A stretch of DNA of 64,000 nt from Urophycis tenuis (taxonomy: Eukaryota > Chordata > Actinopteri > Gadiformes > Phycidae): contig JAXIVH010000041.1 in NCBI GenBank assembly GCA_036785325.1, positions 2,422,001 to 2,486,000 of the forward strand. The letters run 5' to 3'. The first letter of the stretch is position 1. Each line of letters begins with the position of its first letter. The notes under the pieces were generated by a model. The model was given only the letters and a program-made list of their open reading frames with translations, was not told where the DNA came from and searched no databases. Of the stretch, positions 61,429 through 64,000 are shown piece by piece. Made by a program: the position numbers and the translations under genes.

Positions 61429-64000
61429 ACACATGAATCAGCTTATTATTTCGACGACCCATGGGCAAATATAGTCATGCCATACGTTGTTGGAAAGCTT
61501 AGATTTCCCCGTTTAAAATGAGCCCATCTCCGAGCAATTTGGTTGCTCAGAGACAAATCTGCGTCAGGTTGACTGAAGTCTACACAGCAGCTAAAGACAT
61601 ACCTTCAACGTTTCAATTAACATCAATCTTTCCTTACAGAACACAAAATAATTAGCTTAGTATTTCAACGACCCTTTAGTGAATATAGTCTGGCCATACG
61701 CCGTTGGAAAGCTTAGATTTCCCCGCTTAAATTGAGCCCATCCGCGAGCAGTCTGGTTGATCACAGACTAAACTGCGTCAGGTTGACTGAAGTCTACCCA
61801 GCAGCTAAAAACATACCTTCAACGTTTCAATTAACATCAATCTTTCCTTACAGAACACAAATTAATTAGCTTAGTATTTCAACGACCTATGAGTCAATAT
61901 AGTCTTGCCATACGCCGTTGGAAAGCTTAGATTTCCCCGATTAAAATGAGCCCATCCGCGAGCAGTCTGGTTCATCACAGACTAAACTGCGTCAGGTTGA
62001 CTGAAGTCTACCCAGCAGCTAAAAACATACCTTCAACGTTTCAATTAACATCAATCTTTCCTTACAGAACACAAATTAATTAGCTTAGTATTTCAATGAC
62101 CCATGAGTCAATATAGTCTTGCCATACGCCGTTGGAAAGCTTAGATTTCCCAGCTTAAAATGAGCCCATCCCCGAGCAGTCTGGTTGATCACAGACTAAA
62201 CTGCGTCAGGTTGAATGAAGTCTACCCAGCAGCTAAAAACATACCTTTAACGTTTCAATTAACATCAATCTTTCCTTACAGAACACAAATTAATTAGCTT
62301 AGTATTTCAACGACCCTTTGGTGAATATAGTCTTGCCATACGCCGTTGGAAAGCTTAGATTTCCCCGCTTATAATGAGCCCATCCCTGAGCAATTTGGTT
62401 GCTCACAGACTAAACTGCGTCAGGTTGACTGAAGTCTACCCAGCAGCTAAAAACATACCTTCAACGTTTCAATTAACATCAATCTTTCCTTACAGAACAC
62501 AAATTAATTAGCTTAGTATTTCAACGACCCATGAGTCAATATAGTCTTGCCATACGCCGTTGGAAAGCTTAGATTTCCCCGCTTAAAATGAGCCCATCCG
62601 CGAGCAGTCTGGTTGATCACAGACTAAACTGCGTCAGGTTGAATGAAGTCTACCCAGCAGCTAAAAACATACCTTTAACGTTTCAATTAACATCAATCTT
62701 TCCTTACAGAACACAAATTAATTAGCTTAGTATTTCAACGGCCCTTTGGTGAATATAGTCTTGCCATACGCCGTTGGAAAGCTTAGATTTCCCCGCTTAT
62801 AATGAGCCCATCCCCGAGCAATTTGGTTGCTCACAGACAAAACTGTGTCAGGTTGAGTGAAGTCTACCCAGCAGCTAAAAACATACCGTCAACGTTTCAA
62901 TTAACATCAATCTTTCCTTACAGAACACAAATTAATTATCTTAGTATTTCAACGACCCATGAGTCAATATAGTCTTGCCATACGCCGTTGGAAAGCTTAG
63001 ATTTCCCCGCTTAAAATGAGCCCATCCCCAAGCAATTTGGTTGCTCAGAGACAAAACTGTGTCAGGTTGACTGAAGTCTACCCAGCAGCTAAAAACATAC
63101 CTTCAACGTTTCAATTAACATCAATCTTTCCTTACAGATCACAAATTAATTAGCTTAGTATTTCAACGACCATTGAGTCAATATAGTCTTGCCATACGCC
63201 GTTGAAAAGCTTAGATTTCCCCGCTTAAAATGAGCCCATCCGCCAGCAGTCTGGTTGATCACAGACTAAACTGCGTCAGGTTGACTGAAGTCTACCCAGC
63301 AGCTAAAAACATACCTTCAACGTTTCAATTAACATCAATCTTTCCTTACAGAACACAAATTAATTAGCTTAGTATTTCAACGACCCTTTGGTGAATATAG
63401 TCTTGCCATACGCCGTTGGAAAGCTTAGATTTCCCCGCTTATAATGAGCCCATCCGCCAGCAGTCTGGTTGATCACAGACTAAACTGCGTCAGGTTGACT
63501 GAAGTCTACCCAGCAGCTAAAAACATACCTTAAACGTTTCAATTAACATCAATCTTTCCTTACAGAACACAAATTAATTAGCTTAGTATTTCAACGACCC
63601 ATGAGTCAATATAGTCTTGCCATACGCCGTTGGAAAGCTTAGATTTCCCCGCTTAAAATGAGCCCATCCGCGAGCAGTCTGGTTGATCACAGACTAAACT
63701 GCGTCAGGTTGAATGAAGTCTACCCAGCAGCTAAAAACATACCTTTAACGTTTCAATTAACATCAATCTTTCCTTACAGAACACAAATTAATTAGCTTAG
63801 TATTTCAACGGCCCTTTGGTGAATATAGTCTTGCCATAAGCTGTTGGAAAGCTTAGATTTCCCTGCTTATAATGAGCCCATCCCGGAGCAATTTGGTTGC
63901 TCACAGACAAAACTGTGTCAGGTTGAGTGAAGTCTACCCAGCAGCTAAAAACATACCTTCAACGTTTCAATTAACATCAATCTTTCCTTACAGAACACAA
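61429..64000 (+). repeat. Satellite array S22, 12 monomers, cut by window end
   Basis: Follows the monomer order of S2, including the rare GATTAAAATGAG/GGTTCATCAC monomer and the ATTATCTTAG and CGCCAGCAGTC pairs, with two extra single monomers. Continues past the window. Confidence 0.93.

Noticed and set aside
1..64000. CRISPR array or prokaryotic island because of regular 214-bp repeats
   Set aside because: No short repeats with unique spacers, no cas genes; telomeric repeats, splice sites and microsatellites are eukaryotic.

Overview
The window looks like repeat-only chromosomal DNA from a vertebrate, most likely a fish. It carries TTAGGG-type telomeric sequence read 5'->3' on the + strand, eighteen very long TG/CA microsatellites, eukaryotic splice signals and megasatellite organisation. 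I see no rRNA, tRNA, CRISPR array, bacterial operon or intact conventional protein-coding gene. A subtelomeric or interstitial-telomeric heterochromatic block is the best reading. The species is not identifiable from the sequence alone.

Two kinds of building block alternate. Cassette A, read on the + strand, is: a GC-rich 504-bp exon-like module (coding sense is minus), an AT-rich linker of about 184 bp, a variable number (1 to about 12) of 214-bp satellite monomers, a linker of about 180 bp with a TM-like chance ORF, then a TG microsatellite that abuts the next exon module. Eighteen exon modules are present (A1-A18). Block B sits inside the satellite at four places: 8994-16756 (three tandem units, the first truncated), 29018-31867, 45619-48468 and 56168-59010 (one unit each). 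A full B unit is about 2.77 kb: a left part with tandem + strand splice donors and a ZNF143-like motif, 0.9 kb of degenerate TTAGGG-like repeat, and a right part with a perfect hairpin and CTCF-like cores. Every block ends with the same 83-bp partial copy of the B left end.

All of this is arranged in a higher-order repeat. The segment B4 - satellite - A10...A14 (period 16,601 bp) is followed by B5 - satellite - A15, A16, A17 (period 10,548 bp) and B6 - satellite - A18. The length differences are explained by loss or gain of one A-to-A segment of about 6.05 kb and of exactly seven 214-bp monomers, as unequal exchange predicts. Diagnostic point variants are shuffled between copies, which suggests gene conversion.

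The most interesting possibility is on the RNA side. The + strand has consensus 5' splice sites just upstream of each telomeric tract and a well-formed 3' splice site in most satellite monomers downstream. The - strand has eighteen exon modules, each with intact acceptor and donor and followed by a CA-repeat. The exon's C-terminal reading frame carries a recognisable motif (DPPG...LY...RGSNSLEGLHTHL...FQ) that I recall from an uncharacterised multicopy fish protein family. A shared frame break and, in seven copies, a CpG-type nonsense change mark these exons as pseudogenic.
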